Source: Alphaproteobacteria bacterium (GTDB lineage: Bacteria > Pseudomonadota > Alphaproteobacteria > Rhizobiales > Devosiaceae). Taken from it: a stretch of DNA of 7,458 nucleotides. Every line of letters begins with the position of its first letter. Position 1 is the stretch's first letter. The stretch spans positions 1-7,458 of the forward strand of contig JAJRRJ010000050.1 of the NCBI GenBank assembly GCA_024279575.1, read 5' to 3'. The translations under genes were made by a program, and so were the position numbers. Shown in pieces: positions 1 through 6,513 of the stretch. The notes beneath the pieces are model-generated. The model was not told the origin of the DNA and searched no databases. It worked only from the letters and a program-made list of their open reading frames with translations.

Positions 1-15
1 CTGGTGTCAATAATA

Positions 16-1092
16 TCAGTCACCCAGGCGTTTCCCGGTATTGTCATCAAATAAATGGAGGGACGTTGTTAGCACTTTCACACCCACGACATCGCCAATG
101 CTATGGGGTTTTGCCGGATCTCCCCGCACGACAACGTTGACGCCCGTATTCAGTTTGACATGAATATAGGTGGCATCTCCAAGGTATTCCTCAAGCAAAA
201 CCTCCCCTTTCAAATCAGCAGTTTTTCCCTTTGCACTTACCAATTGCCAGCCATTGGGGCGAACACCCATTTTTGCACTGCCGTGGGAAACCGGTGCTGT
301 TTTTGGCAATGCAATTTTTTCCCCGCTAACCAGGTAGGCGACAGAGTTATCGATTTTTTCAATATCCATAAAATTCATTGCCGGGGAGCCGATAAATCCG
401 GCAACAAACAGGTTTTGCGGTTTTTCATAAAGTTCACGCGGAGTCCCGACCTGCTGAATTGCTCCATCATGCATAACGACAATTTTATCGGCCAAAGTCA
501 TGGCTTCCACCTGATCGTGGGTCACATAAACCATGGTTGCTGAAAGCCGTTGATGGAGACCGGCGATTTCAAGACGGACCGAACCGCGCAATGCCGCATC
601 AAGGTTGGATAGTGGCTCATCAAATAGAAATAGTTTTGGTTTGCGCACGATAGCGCGGGCGATCGCCACCCTCTGGCGCTGACCACCGGAAAGTTCAGCC
701 GGTTTGCGATCCAGCAACGGATCCAGTTCCAAAGCGCGGGAACTTTCCGTCACCCGTTCTTCTATTTCATCCTTGGAATGGCCTGCCTGTTTGAGCACCA
801 GTGCCATATTGCCGCGCACTGTGAGGTGAGGATAAAGCGCATAGGTCTGAAAAACCATGGCGATCCCACGCTTGGCGGGGGGGAGTGTGGTTATGGATTT
901 GCCATCCAAAATAACATCGCCTGCGGTTTCATCTTCCAAACCGGCTATAATGCGCAAAAGCGTTGATTTTCCACATCCCGAAGGCCCAAGCAGAACCCAA
1001 AACTCACCGGAGGGAATGTCCAGATCAAGTCCTTCAAGGACTTTGACGTCCCCATAGGATTTGTGCAGATCGTCTATTTTCAAATGGGCCAT
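16..1092 (-). CDS. Sugar ABC transporter ATP-binding protein, MalK/UgpC type
   Basis: This is the cytoplasmic ATPase subunit that would power the sugar importer encoded upstream in the same operon (358 aa). All nucleotide-binding motifs are visible: Walker A GPSGCGKST at residues 36-44, Q-loop Gln82, ABC signature LSGGQ at 134-138, Walker B LFLFDEP at 154-160, D-loop SNLD at 162-165 and H-loop His192. Residues from about 235 to the end form the C-terminal MalK-like regulatory (TOBE/OB) extension, and the length is typical for MalK/UgpC/MsmK proteins. In that extension the stretch MGVRPNGW stands where family members usually read G-I/V-R-P-E-H/D, a mild divergence. An ATG further upstream at 1137 would overlap the oxidoreductase gene. 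The chosen ATG at 1092 begins the conserved MAHLKIDDLHKSYGD start, lies one base after the oxidoreductase stop, and has a weak GGAA Shine-Dalgarno. The family assignment is certain. The substrate is inferred only from context, and such ATPases are often shared between importers. Confidence 0.96.
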   Translation of the reverse strand: MAHLKIDDLHKSYGDVKVLEGLDLDIPSGEFWVLLGPSGCGKSTLLRIIAGLEDETAGDVILDGKSITTLPPAKRGIAMVFQTYALYPHLTVRGNMALVLKQAGHSKDEIEERVTESSRALELDPLLDRKPAELSGGQRQRVAIARAIVRKPKLFLFDEPLSNLDAALRGSVRLEIAGLHQRLSATMVYVTHDQVEAMTLADKIVVMHDGAIQQVGTPRELYEKPQNLFVAGFIGSPAMNFMDIEKIDNSVAYLVSGEKIALPKTAPVSHGSAKMGVRPNGWQLVSAKGKTADLKGEVLLEEYLGDATYIHVKLNTGVNVVVRGDPAKPHSIGDVVGVKVLTTSLHLFDDNTGKRLGD

Positions 1093-1093
1093 T

Positions 1094-2158
1094 TCATAAT
1101 TCCAATATTTGGGCGGTTCCCGTTTTAATCGAAGCATCCGCGGCCAGAACCACCGCGAGGGATTTCACCGCATCATTCATATGCTGGGTTAAATCCATAT
1201 CCTGCTCAAACGCCTGTCGAACAAATTCCTGCTCACGCTCACACAATTGCTGATGGCCGGGTTCATCATCCATTTTGAACAACCTGTCGGGGGATGAAAA
1301 CCTGCCATCGGCGTCAATTGCAGCGCTATGCACACGAATGGAGGAAGTTTTGGTATGCGTGTCGATATCGTCAGATTTCGCTTCCCCATCAATAATGATC
1401 GACACAGAACCATTGGGGGACATGACGTCTTTTACAAAGAAGGCGCTTTCAGAAATCATAGGGCCCCAGCCTGCCTCATACCAACCCACCGAAGCATCCT
1501 CAAACAACACCTGCAAGTGACCATAATTGTACATATCGGAAGCAATTTCATTAGAAAGCCGCACCCCCATACCGCGCACTTCAACAGGGCGGGCATCGGT
1601 GATTTGGCACATAACATCCAGATAATGCACGCCACAATCAACAATCGGGGACGTTGTTTGCATTAGTTGCTTGTGGGTATGCCATGTGTCACCGCTGGAT
1701 TGTTGATTAAGGTTCATCCTGAAAACGTAAGGACCACCAAGGGCGCGCGCTTCTTTTATCAGGCGCATCCATGAGGGATGGTGGCGCAAAATATATCCCA
1801 CGATAAGTTTGCGCTTATTGGCTTTGGCGGCGGCAACAACTCGTTTTGCATCTTGGATATTTGTCGCCAACGGTTTTTCAACAAAAACATGACAGCCCGC
1901 TTCAAGGGCCATGACCGCAAAATCGGCGTGACTATCGGAATAGGTATTTATTGAAACCAGATCTGGCTGCAAATCGGAAAGCGCTTTTGAAAAAGAAGAA
2001 AGGATTTCATATTTTTCCAGCGAAGGATCAAGAGCGGGCTTTGAGCGATTAAGCAGGCCCACAATTTCAAATCCAGGGCTTTTCTCGTAGGCCAGGGCGT
2101 GGGAGCGCCCCATGTTTCCCAAACCAGCCACCAGTACTGAAATCGGGCGATCACTCAT
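1094..2158 (-). CDS. Gfo/Idh/MocA family NAD(P)-dependent oxidoreductase
   Basis: This is a predicted cytoplasmic NAD(P)-dependent sugar dehydrogenase or reductase of 354 aa, the usual length for the family. The N-terminal Rossmann fold carries GLGNMG at residues 12-17. The family EKP motif, whose Lys is catalytic or cofactor-binding, sits at 94-96 within VFVEKPLATN. The C-terminal alpha/beta domain holds DCGVHYLD at 174-181, matching the family D-x-G-x-H-x-x-D active-site signature with catalytic His178. The ATG at 2158 overlaps the permease stop as ATGA, with an AGGTG Shine-Dalgarno at 2166-2170 seven bases upstream. This points to translational coupling. An in-frame ATG at 2266 is rejected because it adds 36 non-homologous residues inside the permease gene. 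Family members oxidise or reduce sugars, inositols and glycosides, and the exact substrate cannot be read from sequence. Its place between permease and ATPase genes implies that it acts on the imported sugar or a derivative. Confidence 0.93.
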   Translation of the reverse strand: MSDRPISVLVAGLGNMGRSHALAYEKSPGFEIVGLLNRSKPALDPSLEKYEILSSFSKALSDLQPDLVSINTYSDSHADFAVMALEAGCHVFVEKPLATNIQDAKRVVAAAKANKRKLIVGYILRHHPSWMRLIKEARALGGPYVFRMNLNQQSSGDTWHTHKQLMQTTSPIVDCGVHYLDVMCQITDARPVEVRGMGVRLSNEIASDMYNYGHLQVLFEDASVGWYEAGWGPMISESAFFVKDVMSPNGSVSIIIDGEAKSDDIDTHTKTSSIRVHSAAIDADGRFSSPDRLFKMDDEPGHQQLCEREQEFVRQAFEQDMDLTQHMNDAVKSLAVVLAADASIKTGTAQILEL

Positions 2159-3000
2159 TTCACCGCACCTGCTGTTAACCCACGAATAAGCTGACGAGAG
2201 AAAATAGCATAAAGGATCATTACAGGAATGATTGCCAGTGCCATGGCGGCCAGAATTGCATTCCAATTATTGGTGAACTGTCCAACAAAAACCTGCGCGC
2301 CAAGGGTGAGGGTTTTAGTTTCTTCAGAGGGCGCCAGAATAAGGGGAAACCACAGATCATTCCAAATGGGAATCATTGTAAATACACCAACCGTTGCGAG
2401 CGCAGGGCGCACAAGGGGCAAAACCAGCCGGAAAAATATATCATACTCCGACAACCCATCGATGCGCCCCGCCGCCTTAAGGTCAGAGGAAACCTGAGAC
2501 ATAAATTCTGAAAGTATGAAAATGGAAAGTGGTAGCCCAGACGCCGTGTAGACCAAAATCAATGCCCAGGGCGTGTTGACCAGGCCAGTGGCAACCATCA
2601 GTTTTAATATACCGATCGTGCCAAGACGAATAGGAATCATAATCCCAAGGGCTAAATAAAGCCCGGTCAGGCGATTGAAAGGGAATTTGTATTCAGAGAG
2701 GGCGAATGCTGCCATTGCTCCAAATAGCAGCACAAAGAACAGGCTGGCGACGGTAACCGAGAGGGAGTTCCAGAAATATAGCGGGAAATTCCCTTGTGTG
2801 AGCACAGTGGTGTAGCCAATCAGGTCAAAAGTTTCCGCGTTTGGCAAAGCCATGGGATCGCGAAAAATGGCCCGCTTAGACTTGAAGGAATTAATAATTA
2901 TCAGAATGACGGGGAACAGTGCGATCACCGTGAATGTGAGCAGCACCGCATGGGCACCCAACTCGGCAAGACGGTTGCGTCTGGCGCGTGAAACAGCCAT
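2155..3000 (-). CDS. Carbohydrate ABC transporter permease, MalG type
   Basis: This is the second inner-membrane permease of the importer (281 aa, typical for MalG/UgpE-like proteins). About six hydrophobic segments are apparent near residues 17-38, 80-102, 113-135, 145-165, 200-222 and 248-268, with an N-terminal basic stretch (SRARRNR). The cytoplasmic EAA loop that docks on the ATPase is clear at about 173-200 (DLKAAGRIDGLSEYDIFFR followed by LVLPLVRPAL). It keeps the invariant Gly182 and Pro195, although the first Glu of 'EAA' is Lys175. The ATG at 3000 lies 10 bases after the stop of permease 1, with only a weak GA-rich ribosome binding site. The stop overlaps the oxidoreductase start by four bases. 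The role and family are firm. The substrate is inferred from the adjacent murQ and sugar kinase genes. Confidence 0.95.
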   Translation of the reverse strand: MAVSRARRNRLAELGAHAVLLTFTVIALFPVILIIINSFKSKRAIFRDPMALPNAETFDLIGYTTVLTQGNFPLYFWNSLSVTVASLFFVLLFGAMAAFALSEYKFPFNRLTGLYLALGIMIPIRLGTIGILKLMVATGLVNTPWALILVYTASGLPLSIFILSEFMSQVSSDLKAAGRIDGLSEYDIFFRLVLPLVRPALATVGVFTMIPIWNDLWFPLILAPSEETKTLTLGAQVFVGQFTNNWNAILAAMALAIIPVMILYAIFSRQLIRGLTAGAVK

Positions 3001-3010
3001 TTTTCAAATC

Positions 3011-3949
3011 TCACATTTCATAGCGGGTCAACTTTCGCTGAATAAAAAACAGATAAATTGCGACCCCGACCAAAATGATCAGGAACATCATGGTGGCGAT
3101 AGCGGCCCCCATATTTGGATCACCGGGCTGAGTTTGCTGGCCATAAAAGGTGCGATAGAGCATGGTACCCAAAAGGTCGGTGGAGAAATTGGGGCCGGAT
3201 AGCGCACCTTGCGTCGTATAAACCAGATCAAAGGCATTGAAATTTCCCACAAATGTTAAAATGGAAATGATGCCGATTGTGGGCAATATCAGAATCAGTT
3301 TGATTTTGAAGAACTGCGCAAATCCGGTTACCCCGTCACATTCAGCCGCCTCTATCACCTCCTCGGGAATCGAGAGAAGCGCTGCGTAAATCAACATCAT
3401 CGGGATGCCGATAAACTGCCAGACAGAAATAAAAGCCAGCGTGGTCAAGGCGGTTTCCTCGCGACCAAGAAAGGGCATAAACCAGCTACCAAGCCCAACA
3501 CTCGTTAACAGGCCCTTTGAGACCCCCCATAATGGGGAAAGCATGAGTTTCCAAACGAAACCGACAATCACGAATGAGAGTAAAGTGGGCATAAAAATTG
3601 CGGTGCGGTAGAACTTTTTTCCCGGCAAGTGGAACATGGAAAGCAGGGCTGCAATCATCACGCCAATGGGGTTTTGAACCAACATATGGATAATAAAGAA
3701 GTAGAAATTATTCCACAAAGCCCGAAAGAACGGACCCACCCAATTAACGTTGAAAAACAGCTCTTTATAATTATCCAGGCCAATGAAGGTGACTTCGCGG
3801 GTGGTGGTGTCCACATGGAAGAATGACAACCGCAACGTTTCGGCCAGGGGCAAAATCATTACCACTGTATAGATGAGGGCAGCGGGGGCAAGAAACACCA
3901 GAATATGCCATCGAAAAGGGCGCTTTTTATTCGTAAGAGCCTTGGTCAT
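3011..3949 (-). CDS. Carbohydrate ABC transporter permease, MalF/UgpA type
   Basis: This is the first inner-membrane permease of the importer (312 aa), which would form the translocation pore with the MalG-type protein encoded just downstream. Hydrophobic segments are visible near residues 15-37, 82-104, 115-137, 168-192, 221-243 and 283-304, giving the six-helix UgpA/LacF layout without the large MalF periplasmic insertion. The EAA loop reads EEVIEAAECDGVTGFAQFF from about 196, with Glu200-Ala201-Ala202, Gly206 and the LP pair at 222-223. The ATG at 3949 follows a G-rich Shine-Dalgarno-like AGGCGGGGG. The gene is separated from the binding-protein gene by an 80-nt spacer carrying a perfect 11-bp hairpin, and from the next permease by 10 nt. 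The assignment to a type I sugar importer is firm. Confidence 0.95.
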   Translation of the reverse strand: MTKALTNKKRPFRWHILVFLAPAALIYTVVMILPLAETLRLSFFHVDTTTREVTFIGLDNYKELFFNVNWVGPFFRALWNNFYFFIIHMLVQNPIGVMIAALLSMFHLPGKKFYRTAIFMPTLLSFVIVGFVWKLMLSPLWGVSKGLLTSVGLGSWFMPFLGREETALTTLAFISVWQFIGIPMMLIYAALLSIPEEVIEAAECDGVTGFAQFFKIKLILILPTIGIISILTFVGNFNAFDLVYTTQGALSGPNFSTDLLGTMLYRTFYGQQTQPGDPNMGAAIATMMFLIILVGVAIYLFFIQRKLTRYEM

Positions 3950-3980
3950 TTTCCCCCGCCTGACTTAATTTAACTTCGAT

Positions 3981-4011
3981 ATGATACCCGGACAATTTGC
4001 CCGGGTATCAT
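3981..4011. other. Intercistronic stem-loop between binding-protein and permease genes
   Basis: A perfect 11-bp inverted repeat is present: ATGATACCCGG at 3981-3991 and CCGGGTATCAT at 4001-4011, separated by a 9-nt loop. On the minus strand, in the direction of the operon, it falls 18 nt after the binding-protein stop and is not followed by a U-run, so it is not a standard intrinsic terminator there. On the plus strand it is followed by TTTATTTTC and looks terminator-like, but no plus-strand gene precedes it. In sugar ABC operons such as malEFG, hairpins at this position stabilise the upstream mRNA and lower permease expression relative to the binding protein. That role is inferred here. Confidence 0.75.
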
Positions 4012-4029
4012 TTTATTTTCCCTTACCAA

Positions 4030-5283
4030 CTATTGCTGGGGTTCGTACCAGCTTTCCAAACCGGCCTGCAATTCGGCGGCAGCCTCAGCGGGTGTTTGCG
4101 TCCCGTTGATGACGTTTGCCGAAGCAGTCCACATGCCGCTCCACAGGTTGGGCGTTCCACCGCGCGTCAGAATTTGCGCCGCGGAACGAATGGTTGAATC
4201 ACACTCTGAACGCCATGAGATAAACTCATTGGCAAGCGGATCATCCAGGGAAATTGCGTGCTTTGACAGGGAGAAGAAGCCAGGCAACGCATTAGAATAG
4301 AGCTGAGCGAATTCCTCTGAACCCATCCAGTCAAGGAAGACTTTTGCCGCTTCAGCATTTGGTGAAGCGGGGTTCAAACCCATAGCAATATCGGTGTGAT
4401 CATCAATATAGCATTTGTCCCCTGCATTTGGCAGTGGCGGACGGAAAGCACCAAGTTCAAAGTCAGCATCATTATTAAAACCGGTGATTTCCCATGAGCC
4501 GGCAGGATAAATTGCCGCACGCCCAAGGGTGAACAATGTCTGGCTGTCGGGATAGCCCTGAGCTTCAAAGCCATCACCCAGATACTGACCCCATTCCGCC
4601 AGAACTTCAAAGGGTTTCACCCATTGTGGATCGGTCAGTTTTTCAGTGCCGTTGATTATACCAAGACGGCCCTGCTCACCTTTCCAGTACATAGGTCCGA
4701 TATTCTGATACCCCATGGCAGCAGCTTCCCACTGATCAAGGGTTCCCATGGCCATCGGGATATAATTGCCGTCAGCCTTGATTGCATCCAGCACTGCCGT
4801 AAACTCTTCCTGTGTTTCAGGCTCACTCAAACCAAGTTCAGCAAAGGCATCCTTATTGTAGATAAACCCATGAATAACCGCAGCCATCGGCACACAAAAT
4901 GTTGTGCTGCCGTCATCTGTGGTCCAGGCGGATTTGGCAACATCAGAAAAATTGTCCAAAGCCGACAGCTCGTTCAAGGGGGCCAGTTGGCCCTTGTTGA
5001 ACAGATCAAGGGCGGAATCAAACGGGCGGCAGGTAATCAGATCGCCGGCTGTGCCCCCTTCAAGTTTTGCATTGAGCGCGGCGTTATATTGAGCCGGAGC
5101 GGTGGGGGCAAAAGTTACCTTGATATCAGGGTTGGCGGCCATAAAGGCGGGCAGAATTGTATCCTGCCAAATGGTCAAATCGTCATTTCTCCAACTTTCG
5201 ATGGTCAACTCAGCGCCATAAGTGAGGCTGGCAGCACTCAACATAAGGGCGGTTGCAAGGCCGCTTATTACTATTTTCTTCAT
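4030..5283 (-). CDS. Sugar-binding periplasmic protein of ABC importer (type 1 family)
   Basis: This is an extracytoplasmic solute-binding protein of 417 aa, the usual size for MalE/UgpB-like carbohydrate binders. It would capture the substrate in the periplasm and deliver it to the two permeases. The N-terminus is a classical Sec signal peptide: MKK, a hydrophobic core to about residue 20, and likely cleavage after Ala24 (TYGA before ELTIESW). The mature start, with its ELTIESWRNDD beta strand and ILPAFMAANPDIKV, is typical of the family, as is the later GSEEFAQLYSN region. The mature chain has four cysteines (85, 130, 291, 361), which could pair as disulfides. The start at 5283 has a strong AGGAGAG Shine-Dalgarno at 5291-5297. 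It follows murQ after an 83-nt gap, which might hold its own weak promoter. Ligand specificity cannot be deduced from sequence. An amino sugar such as N-acetylmuramic acid is the context-based guess. Confidence 0.95.
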   Translation of the reverse strand: MKKIVISGLATALMLSAASLTYGAELTIESWRNDDLTIWQDTILPAFMAANPDIKVTFAPTAPAQYNAALNAKLEGGTAGDLITCRPFDSALDLFNKGQLAPLNELSALDNFSDVAKSAWTTDDGSTTFCVPMAAVIHGFIYNKDAFAELGLSEPETQEEFTAVLDAIKADGNYIPMAMGTLDQWEAAAMGYQNIGPMYWKGEQGRLGIINGTEKLTDPQWVKPFEVLAEWGQYLGDGFEAQGYPDSQTLFTLGRAAIYPAGSWEITGFNNDADFELGAFRPPLPNAGDKCYIDDHTDIAMGLNPASPNAEAAKVFLDWMGSEEFAQLYSNALPGFFSLSKHAISLDDPLANEFISWRSECDSTIRSAAQILTRGGTPNLWSGMWTASANVINGTQTPAEAAAELQAGLESWYEPQQ

Positions 5284-5290
5284 TTTGGTT

Positions 5291-5297
5291 CTCTCCT
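5291..5297 (-). promoter_or_regulatory. Strong ribosome binding site of the solute-binding protein gene
   Basis: The minus strand reads AGGAGAG, seven bases before the ATG at 5283. It is the best Shine-Dalgarno in the operon, consistent with the binding protein being made in excess over the permeases. Confidence 0.75.
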
Positions 5298-5360
5298 GTT
5301 TAATTTATCCGTCCCTATATTTTGCCCCTCCCGCGAGGCAGCAACCGGTCGCAAACCAAA

Positions 5361-5379
5361 TTCTGACTATTTGTCAGAA
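5361..5379 (-). other. Short stem-loop spanning the murQ stop codon
   Basis: The sequence contains a perfect 7-bp inverted repeat, TTCTGAC (5361-5367) and GTCAGAA (5373-5379), with a 5-nt loop. It contains the murQ TAG stop. On the minus strand it is followed by only TTTGG, too short a T-run for a convincing terminator. It may be a weak attenuator or processing site, or chance. Confidence 0.4.
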
Positions 5380-6302
5380 AGGGCCGCGGCCAGGTTCCCT
5401 TTGTGGCGCCTGAGTAAACTCAATGCCGCATTCTTTTCCTGCCCTTCAACAATCAGAACAGCAAGTTTTGTATGATAGTCACATTGTTCCAGAGCCGCCG
5501 TAGCGGTCACCAGATCGCAACCGGTAATTTCAATTACCATACGCTGAGCGCGCAGTATTAACTTTTCATTGCTGGCCTGCATGTCCACCATGTGCCCACG
5601 ATGGACCTTGTTCAAACCAATCATCAATGTTGTGGAAAACCGATTAAGTGCAATTTTTTGACTGGTCCCCGCGCCAAGCCTTGTGGAGCCGGAAAGTACT
5701 TCTGCACCAGTGGCCAGCAACACGCCAAACTCAGCATCTGATATCAGTGGCGAACCGGGGTTGTTGGCAAATGCGATGGTGAGGCTTCCCGCTTCCCTTG
5801 CCACATGAATTGCGGCACGCGTGTAAGGTGTTGTACCACTGGCAGCTAACCCCAAAACCACATCCTGAGGTGTGGGCTTTATCGCCTCCATCTCACTTTG
5901 ACCCGCCACAGCATCGTCTTCAGCGCCCTCAATTGCATGATTAAGCCCGGCATCTCCGCCCGCAAACAAGTATTCCAGCCGCTCCAGAGGCCAGCCAAAT
6001 GTGGGGGTAAGTTCTATGCCATCCAATACGGCCAACCGACCAGATGTTCCCGCGCCAACATATATTATGCGCCCTTTCTCCCCTGACAGACGAGCAACTG
6101 CTGCATCGATAGCGCTTTCAAGTTGTGGTAATGCCTGTGCAACGGCGTTAAGTGCCTGATGCTGCCCCCCCAGGAGTGCTCCAAGAATTTCCCGGTTTGG
6201 CCATGTTTCCAACCCCTCAAAGCGGGGGGAGCGGAATTCGGTTTCGCGCCACTCACAACCCGGCGACATGTCTCTCAACTTGTTGGAACCATTCAATGTC
6301 AA
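5367..6302 (-). CDS. murQ: N-acetylmuramic acid 6-phosphate etherase (MurQ)
   Basis: This cytoplasmic SIS-domain lyase removes D-lactate from N-acetylmuramic acid 6-phosphate to yield N-acetylglucosamine 6-phosphate, in peptidoglycan recycling or salvage. With the TTG start it is 311 aa (E. coli MurQ is about 298). Family signatures are clear: YVGAGTSGRLAVLDG at 81-95, LGLAASGTTPYTRAA at about 150-164, GSTRLGAGTSQKIALN at about 205-220 and MVDMQASNEKL at about 238-248. Glu97 (in DGIELTPTFGWP) and Glu128 (in HAIEGAEDD) align with the catalytic E. coli Glu83 and Glu114. The C-terminal roughly 60 residues are helical, as in the UBA-like tail of MurQ. Start choice: TTG at 6302 has GGAGG at 6310-6314 with ideal 7-nt spacing. 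An ATG at 6269 gives 295 aa and a more usual N-terminus but a poor ribosome binding site, and a TTG at 6317 lies upstream of the Shine-Dalgarno. It is the first gene of the minus-strand operon and is divergent from the sugar kinase. Confidence 0.95.
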   Translation of the reverse strand: MTLNGSNKLRDMSPGCEWRETEFRSPRFEGLETWPNREILGALLGGQHQALNAVAQALPQLESAIDAAVARLSGEKGRIIYVGAGTSGRLAVLDGIELTPTFGWPLERLEYLFAGGDAGLNHAIEGAEDDAVAGQSEMEAIKPTPQDVVLGLAASGTTPYTRAAIHVAREAGSLTIAFANNPGSPLISDAEFGVLLATGAEVLSGSTRLGAGTSQKIALNRFSTTLMIGLNKVHRGHMVDMQASNEKLILRAQRMVIEITGCDLVTATAALEQCDYHTKLAVLIVEGQEKNAALSLLRRHKGNLAAALSDK

Positions 6303-6334
6303 TTTTCGCCCTCCCAAGCGTCATTGATTGTTTT

Positions 6335-6354
6335 CATACCAATATACTACCAAA
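6335..6354 (-). repeat. Tandem TTGGTA direct repeats upstream of murQ
   Basis: On the minus strand TTGGTA occurs at 6353-6348 and again at 6342-6337, an 11-bp period close to one helical turn. The proximal copy extends to TTGGTATG, and the same octamer appears in mirrored orientation at 6471-6478 in front of the kinase gene. It could be a regulator site placed on one DNA face. The octamer also occurs inside the oxidoreductase gene (1350-1357 and 1477-1484), so it is not exclusive to the spacer. Confidence 0.4.
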
Positions 6355-6377
6355 AGAAAACCTATTAGGCAACAATT

Positions 6378-6457
6378 TGTTAACTTTATTTTTTTCGATC
6401 TCGTAACCACCTGAAACACAATGCTTAAATTTGTTTGCTTGCCAAAAATGTTAACTT
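6378..6457 (+). repeat. Pair of TGTTAACTT direct repeats in the divergent spacer
   Basis: TGTTAACTT occurs at 6378-6386 and at 6449-6457, 71 bp apart start to start, each with the palindromic core GTTAAC. The copies flank the centre of the spacer between murQ and the kinase and could be paired operators. In AT-rich DNA a 9-mer repeat can also be chance, and GTTAAC hexamers also occur in the coding regions. Confidence 0.4.
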
Positions 6458-6501
6458 GTGTCCAACATAATTGGTATGTGAATTGTCCATAAACGCACCC
6501 T

Positions 6502-6510
6502 AAAGGCGAG
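6502..6510 (+). promoter_or_regulatory. Ribosome binding site of the kinase gene
   Basis: AAAGGCGAG precedes the ATG at 6514. The AAGG core ends seven bases before the start codon, which supports this ATG over the next in-frame ATG (Met15, at 6556), which would remove part of the ATP-phosphate motif. Confidence 0.55.
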
Positions 6511-6513
6511 TGA

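Larger units (their letters stand above)
6303..6513. promoter_or_regulatory. Divergent promoter/operator region between murQ operon and kinase gene
   Basis: This AT-rich spacer of about 210 bp must hold the promoters for the minus-strand operon and for the plus-strand kinase. Reading toward either gene, the 8-mer TTGGTATG occurs about 35 bp before the start (6335-6342 on the minus strand, 6471-6478 on the plus strand). It could be an extended -10 element (TGG-TATG) or an operator half-site. A CCAA-N5-TTGG palindrome lies at 6462-6474. A T-rich tract (TTTATTTTTTT) occupies 6385-6395. No clear consensus sigma-70 -35/-10 pair is seen. The likely candidates for a controlling protein, RpiR, GntR or LacI family members, are not encoded in the window. 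Confidence 0.6.

Noticed and set aside
1093..1137. Upstream in-frame ATG extension of the ATPase.
   Set aside because: It would overlap the end of the oxidoreductase, and family proteins begin at the MAHLKIDDL-like start.
2159..2266. Upstream in-frame ATG extension of the oxidoreductase.
   Set aside because: The extra 36 residues precede the Rossmann strand, are non-homologous and lie within the permease gene. The ATG at 2158 has a Shine-Dalgarno and the ATGA overlap.
3981..4020. Intrinsic terminator ending the binding-protein transcript.
   Set aside because: The U-run lies on the plus strand only. In the direction of the operon the hairpin is followed by mixed sequence, so full termination there is not supported.
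4624..5475. Long plus-strand open frame of 283 codons antisense to the binding-protein gene and the murQ end.
   Set aside because: The translation is cysteine- and histidine-rich low-complexity text without recognisable domains, and it lies wholly opposite two well-supported genes. It is a frame shadow.
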